The notes under the pieces are model-generated. The model saw nothing but the letters and a program-made list of their open reading frames with translations. It was not told the DNA's origin and did not search any database. Positions 1 through 11,359 of a DNA stretch of 64,000 nt are shown here, piece after piece (the stretch's first letter is position 1; each line of letters starts with the position of its first letter). The position numbers and the translations under genes were made by a program. Source of the stretch: Varanus komodoensis (Eukaryota > Chordata > Lepidosauria > Squamata > Varanidae); contig NW_025335641.1 of NCBI RefSeq assembly GCF_004798865.1, positions 9,983,952-10,047,951 of the forward strand. Direction: 5' to 3'.

Positions 1-453
1 GTTGTTTCTCAATAGGTGGACCAGTGCATTTCCACCCGTAGTTGAAAGCCTCAGTTCTTTCTCTGACACCGTCCACCCTGGCAAAGCAGCCTGGCCCACG
101 GCCCTTCCAGAGGTGAGACAAGTGGTCTGCCGAGTCCTCTCCAGAGGAACAGGGGTGCATGGAAAAGCCCAAATAGCCAAGAAGCTGCCGGGAACACTGT
201 TTAAAGCCTGCACTAAGAAAGAGATGGCAAGAGGCTCCATTTGGGTCTCCTGTTAATGCTTAACAGGGAAGATTTTCTTGAAGCAGCAGAAACCCAAATA
301 AGCTCCTGTAGCCTTTAAGAATTGTCACTGCAGCTACAATCGACTTCGCATCCCCTCTGCATTTCCCTAAGGAGTTTGCTGCCCCGAGCACCATTGAACT
401 GGTAGAAAGTCAGGGTATAGAGTTAAATCAGTCACTTAGGAGAGAGGAAAGCA

Positions 454-476
454 GCACTGCACTGCACTGCACTGCA
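454..476. repeat. (GCACT)n short tandem repeat
   Basis: Four perfect copies of GCACT plus a partial fifth. It is an ordinary pentanucleotide microsatellite with no gene context. Confidence 0.85.
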
Positions 477-580
477 GGTTTGTCTTGCACTACTGTACCC
501 ACACGCAATTGAGGAATAATGAGGCTGGGCTATTTTGCAGAACCCTGCCTCCTGCAAAATGGGCACAATAATGATGGTGT

Positions 581-610
581 TTATTGAAGATCTTGTTATT
601 GAAGATCTTG
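581..610. repeat. Perfect 15-bp tandem duplication
   Basis: The unit TTATTGAAGATCTTG occurs twice with no spacer and no mismatch (581-595 and 596-610). Perfect identity suggests a recent slippage or short tandem duplication. Confidence 0.9.
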
Positions 611-1098
611 TCGTGACATTTTTAAAAAGTGTTTATAGACTCAGACAAAATATGAACAGGACCTGAGTCAGAAAAATAATGACCGTCTAGCTTTTGGGGT
701 TTTTTTTACTTGAAACTCCTAGATTTTAACATTGTTTCTGTTTGAGGGTGCGATTACTTGCTATCAGGGAGGACCTCCCCGCACCCCGGCAGAAAAACAA
801 AAAACAAAAAAGGCTCAACACACACAGCAGGATTACTGTGTCCATCATGGCTGTGAATTGGTTCACTGGCTAAAACACTGTCATGTGGGGGAAGGCTAGT
901 TTCTTAACAAAGCCAAGAGGCAGAAAACTGCCGCATGCTTGCCTCATATCTTGGGATTTCCAGGGGCTATAGGTAAAGACTTGCTTTTAAGAAAAACCCT
1001 GGGAATTTGGAATTTATGACACATATAGTGGGGGTGGGATTGCATCCTTTCCTGCTCCCTGCAAACATCCAGGCCACTGATAGAAATATTCACTAGAA

Positions 1099-1671
1099 CA
1101 GGGATTCCCAACCTAGGGTGCCCCCCCCCCCGCCGGGGGTGGGGGAGAGATGGCATTTGAGGGGTATGACAAAGAGGGTGGCTGTGTTGTGATTCTCCAA
1201 GACTGGCGAATCATGACATTCCCGCCCCCCCCCCCGCCAAAGTTCTCCCAATAATAAAATTATTCATTACTATTTTATTTGCATTTGGATTCACTTCTGT
1301 TCTGTTGATCGAGTCAACATTTAGGAATTGCCTGAATCCACAGGCAGACTTGTAGATCGCAACGGGCAAGGAAGTCCCACTTTTCTGAATGAGAAACAGG
1401 AACAAAGAAGTAACTGAATTTTATGTTCACAACTGGGGTTGTGCTTACTATTTACAATTTTTTTTTCTAATTGCTCAACTTATATTTGAATTTTAAAAGC
1501 TTATTTTTTGAGTTCACCCAGTACTTTGTTCACCCACAGTACTGTATCTGGTTCAAAACTTAGAAATTTGACTTCATTGTCCTCAACTGTGATCTCACTT
1601 TTGTAGGACATGCGAACATGAATCAAACATTTTCCAGGGCTGTGGGGCATAGAAAAGATTGGAAACCACTG
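1099..1671. mobile_element. hAT-type DNA transposon, non-autonomous or decayed (573 bp)
   Basis: The left end reads CAGGGATTCCCAACCT and the right end, read on the other strand, CAGTGGTTTCCAATCTT. These imperfect terminal inverted repeats carry the CAGNG start known for hAT elements. The 8 bases outside each end (CACTAGAA at 1091-1098, ATCAAGAA at 1672-1679) agree at 5 of 8 positions, as expected of an old 8-bp target duplication. Inside are two C runs (1121-1131, 1225-1235) and short minus-strand frames at 1211-1405 and 1501-1743, which could be remnants of a transposase tail, but I see no recognisable domain. Class assignment is fairly secure; family is not. Confidence 0.72.
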
Positions 1672-2817
1672 ATCAAGAAACATGCATCTCTTAGTAAAAC
1701 CAGGTATGTGAATTGCAGAATTCTCACAATCCAGGAAATGCATTCACATTTAGAATTTTGGAACTTCCTACATACCTGTGCTAAGCAGAAACATACAAAA
1801 CATGGAGTCCTTCAGATATAAAGAAAAGAGGTTTAAGAGGGCCAAGCTACTGAAATCAGATGGGCTAAACGTACTATGAAGCAGCATGTCTCTGCTGATG
1901 TTCCACTCAACCCAGCTGTGTACAGAACAACCCTAGATCACGACCACATCTGGAATTGTCACGTTCATTGCATTTCTGATCCTGGCCAAAGTCCCACAGT
2001 TGCTTGTAGCCATCTGTGCCCTGCCACTGTGTTGATATTGCGGCTTCCAAGACTCTTCCCTGCTAACCAGAAAGCCAGCAAAAAAGCCATTCCCAAAACT
2101 CGTTTGGGCATCCCATGCAAGCAACCGGCAGAGTGAACTAAGATCACTCCCGTCATTTGCAGCCTATGGGGATCCTTTCTAGTTTTCTCGGCATCATAAT
2201 CACAAGGTACTTGATGGACAGCATGTTCGCTGCGTGATAGCTGACCTTGCCTAACATGCAGTAAAGGAGCAGAGTTCAACAAGATCGCGGTGGGAGGCTT
2301 TATTTATTTATATAAGATCCCAAGTTCAGAGTCACTGTTCCTATCATTCTCACGCAAAGGGCAAGACTGCCCTAGAACATTGCTCACCGATTTGACTGCA
2401 GACTTGAGTCTTGCTGAATGTCAGAGGTGATTAACAACACAGAGGAGAAAAAGAGCTGGTTCCACAGGTGGGAAGGAACAAGGACAGGTTCCTTTAAAGA
2501 CCAGACCTTTAATACACTCACAAACACACAAAGCTCAGCAAGACAGGTCAAAAGAGCTTTGTTGCCAGCGCTGTTAGCAAAGCCATTCCATGGATCCAGA
2601 ATTTTCGTTAGTATAGAAGCAGAGGGAGAAAAATCCAATGGGGTTTGGCAACTCCATTGATAAAGAATCACTTAAAAAGAAAAAAAGAAGTTTCTCTTTG
2701 ATCTTCACAGGAACTTTGCTTTGTCTTATAATCTCACTTCATATTTAATTGCTTTCCCCACCCAAAAGCAACTCATTTCATAATGCAGATATGCAGCTCA
2801 AGCAAGACACGTTTGCT
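1672..2817. other. Unassigned non-coding DNA
   Basis: Nothing recognised. Overlapping short frames on both strands (1876-2282, 2384-2671) show no domain and no splice structure that would make them exons. Confidence 0.45.
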
Positions 2818-2945
2818 CAGAAATAAACCCTGCTGTGCTTAACAGGACTCATTCCCCAGTAAGCACGATCATCTGCATGTTTACTCACACACCCCAGTGA
2901 GTTCAAAGGGACTTTTTCTCAGGCAAGTGCATACAGAACCGAATG
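2818..2945. repeat. Diverged palindromic MITE-like repeat (GCAATCCTATGC family)
   Basis: The left half carries CTTAACAGGACTCATTCCCC and the right half CAGTGAGTTCAAAGGGACTT. This matches the layout of the palindromic repeats at 6796-6893 and 16741-16830, in which both halves carry the motifs for 'cattgagttcaatgggactt'. It is heavily diverged, so the call is weak. Confidence 0.4.
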
Positions 2946-4689
2946 GCAACAGGGCAATCCAATGAGTTTGCTGTTCCACGGAGGGGAGCCTCCAAGACTG
3001 GGGACTTCCATCCATCCTAAGCCCTGACAGGCAGGGCAGAAGAATGACAGAAGTGCTTTAAAGTGCCCGTGCTTGCTGTTTAAATATAGTTTGCAAGACA
3101 GACTTCTGAACCTCTTGGTGGGTAGGGACAGAAATAGAGAAGCTCACAGATCCAGTTTGTCTGGATTTCTCCTTCTTTATTCCCCATCCTTTTTTATGTC
3201 CCCTTTTCTCCCTGCCCTTCCATCACGCTGATCTCTTTTGGTGGCTTGGAAGATGAGCTGCCACAGAACTTTTTAAGCTATAGAGACATGATGGAGGAAT
3301 TCCATACTCAGGTTCCCCACCCTGCAAAATCATAGATGTGTGTACAGCCCAGGAGGGTGAATCCACCATATTTTACAGTCCCTAAGATGTCTTTCCAGGG
3401 GCCATATGATTGGGACTGTGTTAAGCTCTGAGCCCAAGGTAGGCTTGGAAACAGCTACTTGCATGAGTTTGGAGATGAACTGATGGAGAGCATATAAAGG
3501 GAGCTGTCTAAGGGAGAGCCAGTTTGGGTGTGGTTGTTGGCTAGTGCTTGGTCAGAGAAGCTCAAAGACACAGGATCATCCTTGCTTCCATAGTTCAGGA
3601 ATTACCCTGAGTTGTGTTGTGTACCAGCAGCTCAGGGACTGTTCAGTACCCTAGAAATCCAGAACTCAGCCTCTGGGGGCTTCTGTCCAGTTCTCACTGT
3701 CCTGGACATCATGTCTAGAATCTGAATGAAAAATAGATAAAATTGTTCCAACCAGTTGAACATTCAGAGTTTGCACATCGGCAGAATCAAGTCTTAAATT
3801 ATGAGCCAGAGAACAAGTTCTCAAGGAAGAAATACTCTGATTGTTATGCTTCCGAGGAGTACAAGCTAGGAAAGTTCCATTCACGTAACAGGTAATTTAA
3901 GGCAGTATTGTCACCATGCATGCAAACATTTAGAGAAATGTTTACTTTCCCATCCTACCATGGAGCAAATAGGACAAGCTCAACAGGGGCGCATGTGATT
4001 CACTTAAGAAACCATCAGACAAATTATGGCAGGCAAGACACTTCCTGTAAAATTCAGGCAAAAGTTCCCCTACACTTCCAGTACAATTAAAATACGCCTA
4101 ATACGGAAACAGAATAATTGCTTGTCGTTGATACATATATAAGAGAAAGCCTCATATGAAATGTTATATATAACAGTAGTAAAAATTTGAGCACATATTT
4201 CCTCTTGTATTTTTTCCCCAAAATAGCACACATTTCCCATCCTGTATCTTCAACATAATTATTTCACAGACCCAACTTTCAAGTCTTTTCAGACATGCTA
4301 TATATTCCCATCCCACTCATATATCCGCGCTAACTTTACATTCTTCATTTGGCAAGGAGCTTTTCTGCACCAGCCAGATACATAATCACCAACATTTTGT
4401 TAATACTTTTAAGATATTCAACAACTTAAGCTCTTTGATTTGGGCAGCGGGGGGTGGGGGGGGAGGCACATCTCCTAATTAGCTATATTGTTTGTGACAC
4501 TTTATCTCAAAATTGTTGGGTTTGTTTCAATAGATTTCGTATGGCACAGTTATTTTGTATATAACACAGAATACAGGAGCAGCACTGATGAGATACCTTG
4601 TTCCTCCCCAGAGATTTCTACTTGGCACCTTTCTCATTGTTCTCCGGTGCCAAAACTTCCCTACTTTTAGGCATTCATTTTCCTGTTGA
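2946..4689. other. Unassigned non-coding DNA
   Basis: No gene or dispersed repeat recognised. The stretch 4090-4440 is AT-rich. A G-rich run at 4449-4463 is simple sequence. Confidence 0.45.
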
Positions 4690-4830
4690 TTGTTTATTGG
4701 TTTTTTCCTCCCTTGCTCCTTTTTGGTTTATGTATTTTTATGCTTTGCACTACTTGAATATAATTTTTGCTATTTTACGTAAGCTGATTTTGTAACTGAT
4801 GGAAGGTATACAAATTTAAATACATGATAA
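4690..4830 (+). mobile_element. LINE 3'-end fragment (L2/CR1-like tail)
   Basis: T-rich sequence is followed by GTAAGCTGATTTTGTAACTG and then GGAAGGTATACAAATTTAAA. This resembles the 3' tail of L2-type LINEs, in which 'gtaagccgcc' is followed by a hairpin arm and 'ggtatacaaatttaaataaat'. Only the untranslated tail remains, so it is a severely 5'-truncated or eroded insertion. Confidence 0.5.
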
Positions 4831-5602
4831 TTTGATTTAAAAGAAAAACTACTGAGTTTTTCTTGTCAAACTAGCTGAGAATCTGACACTTCATATGCCC
4901 TTTTTCTTCCCTGAAATGCTGAAAAACAGAGTTTTGTATAAAAAGGGGGTTGGGGGGGGGGGCATTCTCATTTGATTTAATAGAAAAGAAATTGCTTTTG
5001 AAAAGAAATGAAAGGGGGGAGACCATTTCAGAGAAATTCTCATGACTTCTTGTGCTTATCTTACCTATGATGTGGCTGAGAGAGTGTCCTGCTTTTCATT
5101 ATACAGTCCTCCCCTTGGTGGCCTGAAGCCTTCCCATCTTGCAGTGCTGCTTTTGGAGCCTGTGGAAGGAGCCCTGCAGTCATTGCTGCTCACGTGCCTT
5201 TTCAGATCAGGAGGCCAGGCAGGCAGGCAGGCTGAAGAGCAATGGAGAGATGTACCACAAGAGGAAAGGTGCATCTGGCAGCCCCCTCACAGCAATCAGG
5301 TAAGCTCAAAAACACTGCCAAAATGCACTCAAAGGAAAGTAAAAAGCACCCCGAGAACGAGACATTAAAACGGAAGCCTGCTTCATGGCCAAAGAAAACT
5401 TTAGAGAAACCGGAGAACAGAGTTTGGCCAAGTGCTAGCTCCACCCTTTCCTGGACAAGTGGACTATTCCACTTCACTCACACCCACTGCAGGACATTCA
5501 GAGAAGCAGACTTTCTGTAAGCACCTGCATTAGGTTCCCCACCATCACCCCTCAAAAATGCAGCACTTGCAAGGTCCTGGGGAAGGTCTTGAAGCTCAAA
5601 GA
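4831..5602. other. Unassigned DNA with an 11-G run and a (CAGG)n repeat
   Basis: It contains a run of 11 G (4952-4962) and a short (CAGG)n tract (5216-5232). A CAG/GTAAGC donor-like site lies near 5297-5305, but no acceptor or recognisable peptide goes with it. I see no gene. Confidence 0.45.
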
Positions 5603-5705
5603 ATTATTACTGCATTGCATTTATATCCTGCCTTCTTACTCTTTCAAGGAAGCTGAAGTAGCTTACACAGTTCTTCTTTACTCCATTTATCTCTCAGGAA
5701 GGGTT
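5603..5705 (-). mobile_element. tRNA-type SINE, 3' part only (decayed)
   Basis: TTTATATCCTGCCTTCTTAC followed by AGGAAGCTGAAGTAGCTTAC matches the 3' half of the squamate SINE also seen at 11360-11575 and 43731-43952, in reverse orientation. The tRNA-like head is absent. Confidence 0.5.
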
Positions 5706-6500
5706 AGCCCAATACAGGCTAAGCCTATTCTGCAGGCACAGAACATGGCCAACTGTTGCAGGGGTAGAGGCATCGCCGAACCAAGAAAACAAAGAAAGCC
5801 AGGGATGGAGTATCCTGAAAAAGGGCAAGGCTCACCATGTTCTTCATCAAACAGGGTCCATCATATTGCAATAACTTGTTCTTGGCCTCACTTGCTCTTC
5901 ACCAATCATTCAATCACCCATCCAATCCTTCCTGTGGCCTGTGTCCAACACGGCAATTGCACCCCACTGATGATGTTGCCTCTTGTATAATCCCCAAGGC
6001 TGTCACACCCTCCAAGAGGGTCCAAAACTTCAGGAAGCTGTGCTGATCTGTATCAATCAGCCAAACTTGATGGTTTTGTTCCCAACTTTTTTATGTAAAA
6101 GCAGTGGTCTTATTTTTCCTTTCAGTGCCAAGACACCCAAGATGCTCTCTGTTACCACAGAAAACAACCTACTGCTTCTGGGAAAATCCATCCCTTATTA
6201 TTGTATGGATTGCATTTAAACTCAGAAAGAACAGTGGAGCCTGATGGGGGATGGCAGATAACATCCGCTACCCTGATGATTAAAACATTTCTGTGCTTTG
6301 TCCCTGTGAGCTCTGGTTCCACTACACCCATGAGCCAATCCTGGAAGCTAGCCAAAACACCCATTTCAGGAATGGGACAAGTCAAATCCCCTTCTGCTAC
6401 CCCCACTAAGCTGTTGCATCCTGAAATATTGGCTCTGGTTGGTTTAAGGAAGTGCTAGCTTCCTGATATGCAGGCAGAGGGTCTTGATAGCACATGCACA
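5706..6500. other. Unassigned non-coding DNA
   Basis: Nothing recognised. A short plus-strand frame at 5589-5990 begins inside the SINE fragment and is therefore not a gene. Confidence 0.45.
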
Positions 6501-6655
6501 GCGCTGGCTACTCCTATCTTGGAATAAGAAACTTGGAAGCTAAGCAGGGTCAGGCTTGGTTGACACCTGGATGGGTGACATAATGTTGTGAACTGCCCAG
6601 AGAGCTTCGGCTATGAGCAGTTAACCATAACAACAACAACAACTCCCTGATGGTC
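6501..6655 (+). mobile_element. 5S rRNA-derived SINE
   Basis: The head contains GGAAGCTAAGCAGGGTCAGG, then GCTTGGTTGACACCTGGATG and GGTGAC. This is the internal control region of 5S rRNA (about residues 47-90: box A, intermediate element and box C), which serves as a pol III promoter in 5S-derived SINEs. The upstream part of 5S is degraded, so it is not a functional rRNA gene. After the head comes GTTGTGAACTGCCCAGAGAG with a CTTCGGCTAT loop, a tail shared with the LINE-type end at 61055-61140, and then a (CAA)n tract. The shared tail fits mobilisation by a partner LINE. 5S-derived SINEs are established in squamates. Confidence 0.82.
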
Positions 6656-6795
6656 TTAGATGTATCAACAAGGATTCCAGATTAGCCTGTGGATGTGTTA
6701 TTGCATTTGAGCTCACAACATGGAACTGAGCTTTCAGTCTAGAAATACTGAAATCAAGATGGGGCTGGCTTTGCATGTAATCTGTCCTTTTGGTA

Positions 6796-6893
6796 ACAGT
6801 TCAATCTTATCCATACTTGCTAAAAAAAAGCCCCACAGAGTTCAGTGGGACTTGCTTCTAGATATATCTCAATAGGATAAGATTGTAGCCTAA
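6796..6893. repeat. Palindromic MITE (GCAATCCTATGC family)
   Basis: The left end TTCAATCTTATCCATACTTG is mirrored by the right end, which reads GGCTACAATCTTATCCTATT on the other strand. The centre contains GAGTTCAGTGGGACTTGCTT. A palindrome about 98 bp long with inverted ends points to a non-autonomous DNA element; the superfamily is not clear. Related copies lie at 16566-16673 and 16741-16830. Confidence 0.65.
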
Positions 6894-7269
6894 ATAACAC
6901 AAATCTGCTCACTTTGTATGAACTTAATCCTACTTTCCTTTCCCCACTTTGTGAAAAGCGGTACCCCTGTCACCTCTCTGAGTTCTTCATGGTAAATTAT
7001 TGAAGGGATCGGTGAGATGCCCAGAGCTAGATTATTCTGCAGTCCCCCAGAATTTCATCAGGAAATAGGACTTGGTACTGCAAAATATGTCTTTTTCTTA
7101 AAGCGTCCAATCCCCCAAAGGAATGGCTATTTCTCTTCTCAGATATTCAGATATTATGGAGAAAGAGATATTTTGTGTGTTTTCACGAGAAAAGACTCCT
7201 TCCTGAATACATAATCAGCAGCCAGCAGAAATACGGGTGCAGATAAATACTAGTTCTGCTCTATTCTGT
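6894..7269. other. Unassigned non-coding DNA
   Basis: No repeat or gene recognised. Bases 7017-7214 are open on the plus strand without resemblance to a known protein. Confidence 0.4.
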
Positions 7270-7757
7270 GCTCATCAGGCCATGCGTGTGGACCATCATG
7301 TCTGGTTCAGGAACCACGTGTCCCACTGGAGTGTGTCCAGAGGAGGATGAGCAGAATGCTGAGAATTTTGCAGATTTAAGTCCTACAAGAAATGATGGAA
7401 AGATGTGAGTTTCTTATCCCTGAGAAGGGAAGATTAAAGGGAGACATGATAGCAGTCTTCAACTATCCAAAGGGCTGTTATGAAGAAGATGGAAGAAACT
7501 TGTTCTCTGCTTGTCTAGAAAGAAGGATGAGGACCAGTGTGTGAGAATTACAGAATTAATGCTGATTTTGGCTCAACGTTAGGAGAAACATTCAACAGCA
7601 GAACAGAGAGACTGCCCTGGAGGTGGTGGGATCCCTCTTGCTGAAGGTATCTGGGGCAGGAATCTATCAGAGATGCTGCAGCTGTGTCCTAATTTGTAGA
7701 ATTTGCAGGGGGTTGGACTGGATGATCCCTGGGTTCCCTTCCAGTTCTGTGAACATA
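7270..7757 (+). mobile_element. CR1 LINE, 3' fragment
   Basis: In order it shows GTGTCCAGAGGAGGATGAGC, GACATGATAGCAGTCTTCAA, CTGCCCTGGAGGTGGTGGGA and GGGGGTTGGACTGGATGATC. These are the ordered landmarks of the last ~500 bp of amniote CR1: the end of ORF2 and the 3' UTR with its 'ttggactggatgaccc' segment. The usual ATTCTATG octamer tail is reduced to GTTCTGTGAAC. The 5' part of the element is missing, as is normal for CR1. No coding capacity remains. Confidence 0.78.
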
Positions 7758-8889
7758 TACACCCATACATAAGCTCACGCATGATCATTCCATGCATGTA
7801 GGGTCCTGTGGAGCCAGTGCATGACCGCATGAAAGGCATGAGGGCCAGGACAGAGGACCATGAGCCCGGACGTCCAACACTACCACCAAATGTCTCTCTG
7901 AATGCCTCCACAGGTCTCTTTTCATGCTGCCTGTTCTAACATTCCTTTGCCATCTTTATCACACAAAAACATCTGGACCAAATATGGCTCTTTGCTACTA
8001 CTTGCCAGCAACGTTATCTAGACTCTCACAACATTCCTCATAATCTTCCCTTGGCTTAATATTTAAGTTGCAGCTCTTCAGTCATGGAAGATCCTTTTCA
8101 TTTCCTGAGGAAAAACAAAAGGTGCAGCGCTGTTATAGATGAGCCTAATCTTCCAAGTTGCTCAGAAGACAAATACGTGATTACAAAATAATTTAGAAAA
8201 GTGAGAAATATTCTGAGAAAATGGATCTTATGATTGTGGCCGTTCTGCAAAAGATAGGAGACAATTTCATTGCAGAAGGAAAAGTAGTGAGACATGCCCA
8301 GGGGTTTCATTGCTAAATTGACTACCAAGATACTAATACTACTTTGGCGCAGGGTCTGTCATCTTTCTCGTGGTGTTTCAGACTGCACAGAGCTTCTTCT
8401 TCTTACAGTTGCTAATGGTCTGGGAACTGCTTCCATGTGGCTTCTTCCCTGGGCTCTGGATTGGAACTGGGTAGTCCAAGGTGTGCTGAATCTCTCTTAT
8501 CCTGAGGTCTAAACTCTTCCAGAAAAGATGTCAGGGTTTAGGGTGCAGCTGAAGGCAAAGAGGGCAGCACAGAAGGGACTGGTGCAAAATACAAAAAAAA
8601 TCAAAGCAGGTTTTAGCTTAAAGTTCTTCCAGCTGGTGGAAGCAGTTCAGCCTTTTAGAATGGGGAAGAAACTGCACAAAACTAGAAAGCAGCAGCATCA
8701 CCAGGAGCAGCAGCATCGCATTTTGCCCTTCTGTCTTGCTGTGGCTGCCCACACCTTCCTTGGAGACACTGAAGACTTTCTGTGTTTGTGGATATATCTT
8801 TAGTGGCCACAGTCTTGGTGCAGGACCTGAAGGCAGAGAAGACACCCTCCTTGCTGAACCTAACAGGTCTGGGCCTGGCCTGTGCTTGG
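7758..8889. other. Unassigned non-coding DNA
   Basis: No gene or repeat recognised. Several overlapping frames near 8528-8917 lie on both strands and show no domain. Confidence 0.4.
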
Positions 8890-8950
8890 ACCCCTGTGGA
8901 GCTGCCTTGAGTTCCATGATGGAAGAAAAGGTGGGATGTAAAGAAAATAA
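8890..8950 (+). mobile_element. LINE 3' tail (L2-like), short
   Basis: GAGCTGCCTTGAGTTCCATG followed by GGAAGAAAAGGTGGGATGTA matches the hairpin-type end of squamate LINE tails ('gagccgccttgagt...ggcgggatataaat'). Confidence 0.5.
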
Positions 8951-10293
8951 TGTTGCTCCTGTGGCAGAAGCTTGTGAGTAGGGAATCCATTTGGGGGTGG
9001 CAGTCCAAGGGAAATCCTGGACTCAGCTTCCTGGGATCTGGTCAGCTTTACAGCAGCCCAGAGCCTGAGTTCCTGGCAAGCACACCAGTGTTCATAGGGC
9101 ACCCTCCAGCAATCCAGTCCCATGCGCTGCACAAGCAGTGCCCTCGTCTCCACATGGCACCGTGCAGACAAGAAGGTCCCTTGCAGGCTGCCAGCAGGAG
9201 CTCTCTTCTGCAAGAGGAAGGAAGGTGCTGCTGGAGCAACCCAGGGTCCGTGCGCATTTGCAGGCTACTCCTTGGCTCAGCTCTCTTTGCACCAAACATG
9301 AGAGGCGGTCCACAGATTTCGAGAAGGATCACTGCAACGCTACCTGTAAGCCTCCGTGTTCATCCATTGTAGGATTCAGTGCCGAGGAGGACGAGGGAAA
9401 GAGGCTGGGGAACAGAGTGGCTCTCTCATACTTCTGCAGCCTCCATCCGCTTCCTGCCCCTGGCATGCCCTTTCCCCCCTCTGAGGCCCTCAAGGGAGGG
9501 TGGCAATGAATGCGCTCATTTCCATGCTGGTAGTGAGGCATGAGACACCTCCAAGTTCTGAGACTCCAGAGAGCCTGCTGGCTCCCTAAGTGATGTCAGG
9601 CATCCATGGTATGGCTCCCTAAATAAAAGAAATTCAATTCAGACCGAAGGCCATTGATTAGCATCTAACTTAAATTCCATTCATTTCTGGGCCTGCTCTA
9701 AGGACTAAGTTTGGATGCAGCCCACTGAAACAAACAAGCATCAATTAGCACAGTAAACCTTTCACAGCAACATGAATAAATAAAAGTTTAGATGGTTGCT
9801 TGTTGGCAGGACACATTTTAATGGTGCATCTGAGAGTTAAGGACACATATATTGATAGATGGAGACTTTGGGGGATTTGATGTGTTAATATAGTATCAAA
9901 TGAAGTACATTTAAAAAAAATCCTTTCTCTCCAACTTTAAGTGATAGGTTTTGTTTTCAAAACCTTAAGCTATCTTAGATGCCCTACAGCAGCGCAAGAA
10001 GTGCAACACTGAGATTGGGATAATAAATGAATGTTTTTTAATTGAAAAGGCTAATCAATGGGGAAAATGGTATTTAACTGGTTGAAAACCTACATAACAG
10101 TGCCATGCATGCATGTATGGGCACTGTCCTTTGTCTTTCTATCCTTTACTCCAATTTATTGTAAATTAAGTAATAAAAACCAGTGGAACTTCCCACAAGT
10201 TTCCTTCTTTAATTTGTCGAGGGTATTGTTATACCACCTTTTGAAAGCCAAGCAAGGAGGCAGTACACATTTTAGAAAGGAAGAACAGCAAGA
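8951..10293. other. Unassigned DNA, GC-richer at 9000-9500
   Basis: The 9000-9500 part is GC-richer and has overlapping frames on both strands (8950-9541), none with a recognisable domain. Short frames in a GC-rich stretch are expected by chance. I see no splice pattern or CpG-island promoter. Confidence 0.4.
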
Positions 10294-10390
10294 CAGCTGT
10301 CTCCAAACTGCTGCTCTCCAGGCGTTTTGACCCATGGCTGCCAGAAGGCCTGCTTACTAGCTGGGCTGGCAAGAGTTGAAGGGCACACAG
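10294..10390. mobile_element. Possible palindromic hAT MITE, decayed
   Basis: CAGCTGTCTCCAAACTGCTG followed by CTCTCCAGGCGTTTTGACCC parallels the start of the MITE at 23717 (CAGCCTTCCCCAACCTGGTG, then a 'ccagatgttttgga' segment). The right end is not identifiable. Confidence 0.35.
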
Positions 10391-11155
10391 GAACAGATTT
10401 CCCAAGCCACTTTTCTGAGTCAAAACAGGGTTGATTTCCAACATGTTTTTTCAAAGAATTATTTAAACAAATAGGGGATTTTTGCAGCAGGTTTGGTTTG
10501 TGTTAGTGGTTTGTATTTTGAACCTTTCTGTGTCTTTGGGGTTAATTGCTTTGTTCGCTTGCATTGGGTCTTGAGTTTAGTGTTGAAAAGGCCTTTGGCT
10601 ATAAACAGGACTGACTGGCTGGTGGATTTCAAATGCCACCATGCCTGGTGAAAGCAGAGAAGAAGGGGGCATCTGGCACTTATAAGAAAGCATCAGGAAG
10701 GGTGCGAACTTTCAGTTGACCAGTTGCTCCTGCTGTCTTAAACTGGCCCAGACAAGTAACTCTGGGCTAGCTTGTTTTTTCCGTGCCTCTGCATGCTGAC
10801 TTCTGTCAGGGTGGGTTTTCTTTTCCTCTTCTGTCCTTATACACAATTTTTCCCTACTCCTATTCTCTCCCTACCTCACACACTTCATTCTTTATATTCC
10901 CCACATTTTCCCCATTTCTACACCAACACCTTAGACCTTAAACACCACCCCTTTAAAGGCATAGCTGGGAGCTCTGCCTTGCTTCTCTTTTCCCCTTTTG
11001 TTGTTGTGCTCGTCCAGATATTTCCCATCCATCCTAGTCCTGTGCAAGGAGTGACGGTCATGCACATCTGGAAGGCATCAGGTTGGGGAGAACTTTGTAA
11101 TCTGCTGAACCAATAAAAGAATCAGAGCAACATTAAAGACCATGAACATTAGAAA
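10391..11155. other. Unassigned non-coding DNA
   Basis: The stretch 10850-10930 is pyrimidine-rich. The plus-strand frame at 10772-11116 is largely low-complexity translation. I see no gene. Confidence 0.4.
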
Positions 11156-11201
11156 CTACATAGAAACAGAGTGTGCCTCCTACATAGAAACAGAGTGTGC
11201 C
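11156..11201. repeat. Perfect 22-bp direct repeat
   Basis: A 22-base unit containing ACATAGAAACAGAGTGTGCC occurs at 11156-11177 and 11180-11201, separated by TC. The 'acatagaaac' core also occurs at 42532 at a CR1-like end, so this may be a CR1 tail repeat. Confidence 0.85.
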
Positions 11202-11207
11202 ATCTAT

Positions 11208-11330
11208 TAGTTTATTTATTTATTTAAAGTTTATTTAAAGTTTTTAAACTTTATTTATTTAAGGTTTTTATATGCTGTCCAATACTAAAGTCTCTGGGCA
11301 GCTTACCAAAAAAAAGCCCGATCTCAAGCC
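11208..11330 (-). mobile_element. LINE 3' tail, reverse orientation
   Basis: A (TTTA)n tract leads into TTTTTATATGCTGTCCAATA and CTCTGGGCAGCTTACC. On the minus strand this is a hairpin-type LINE end followed by an A-rich (AAAT)n tail. Confidence 0.55.
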
Positions 11331-11359
11331 AGCTCCACTCACAAACTTCCTGCTTGTGC

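Larger units (their letters stand above)
1..1098. other. Unassigned non-coding DNA
   Basis: I see no exon, RNA gene or dispersed repeat here. The reading frame open from base 2 to 256 resembles no known protein. Two small tandem repeats (454-476 and 581-610) are listed separately. Confidence 0.5.

Noticed and set aside
5281-5310. Exon end with CAG/GTAAGC donor
   Set aside because: A single donor-like site with no acceptor, no recognisable peptide upstream and a microsatellite in the supposed exon.
6531-6583. Possible 5S rRNA gene
   Set aside because: Only the internal control region is recognisable, the 5' part is degraded and a LINE-like tail follows, so it is a SINE head.
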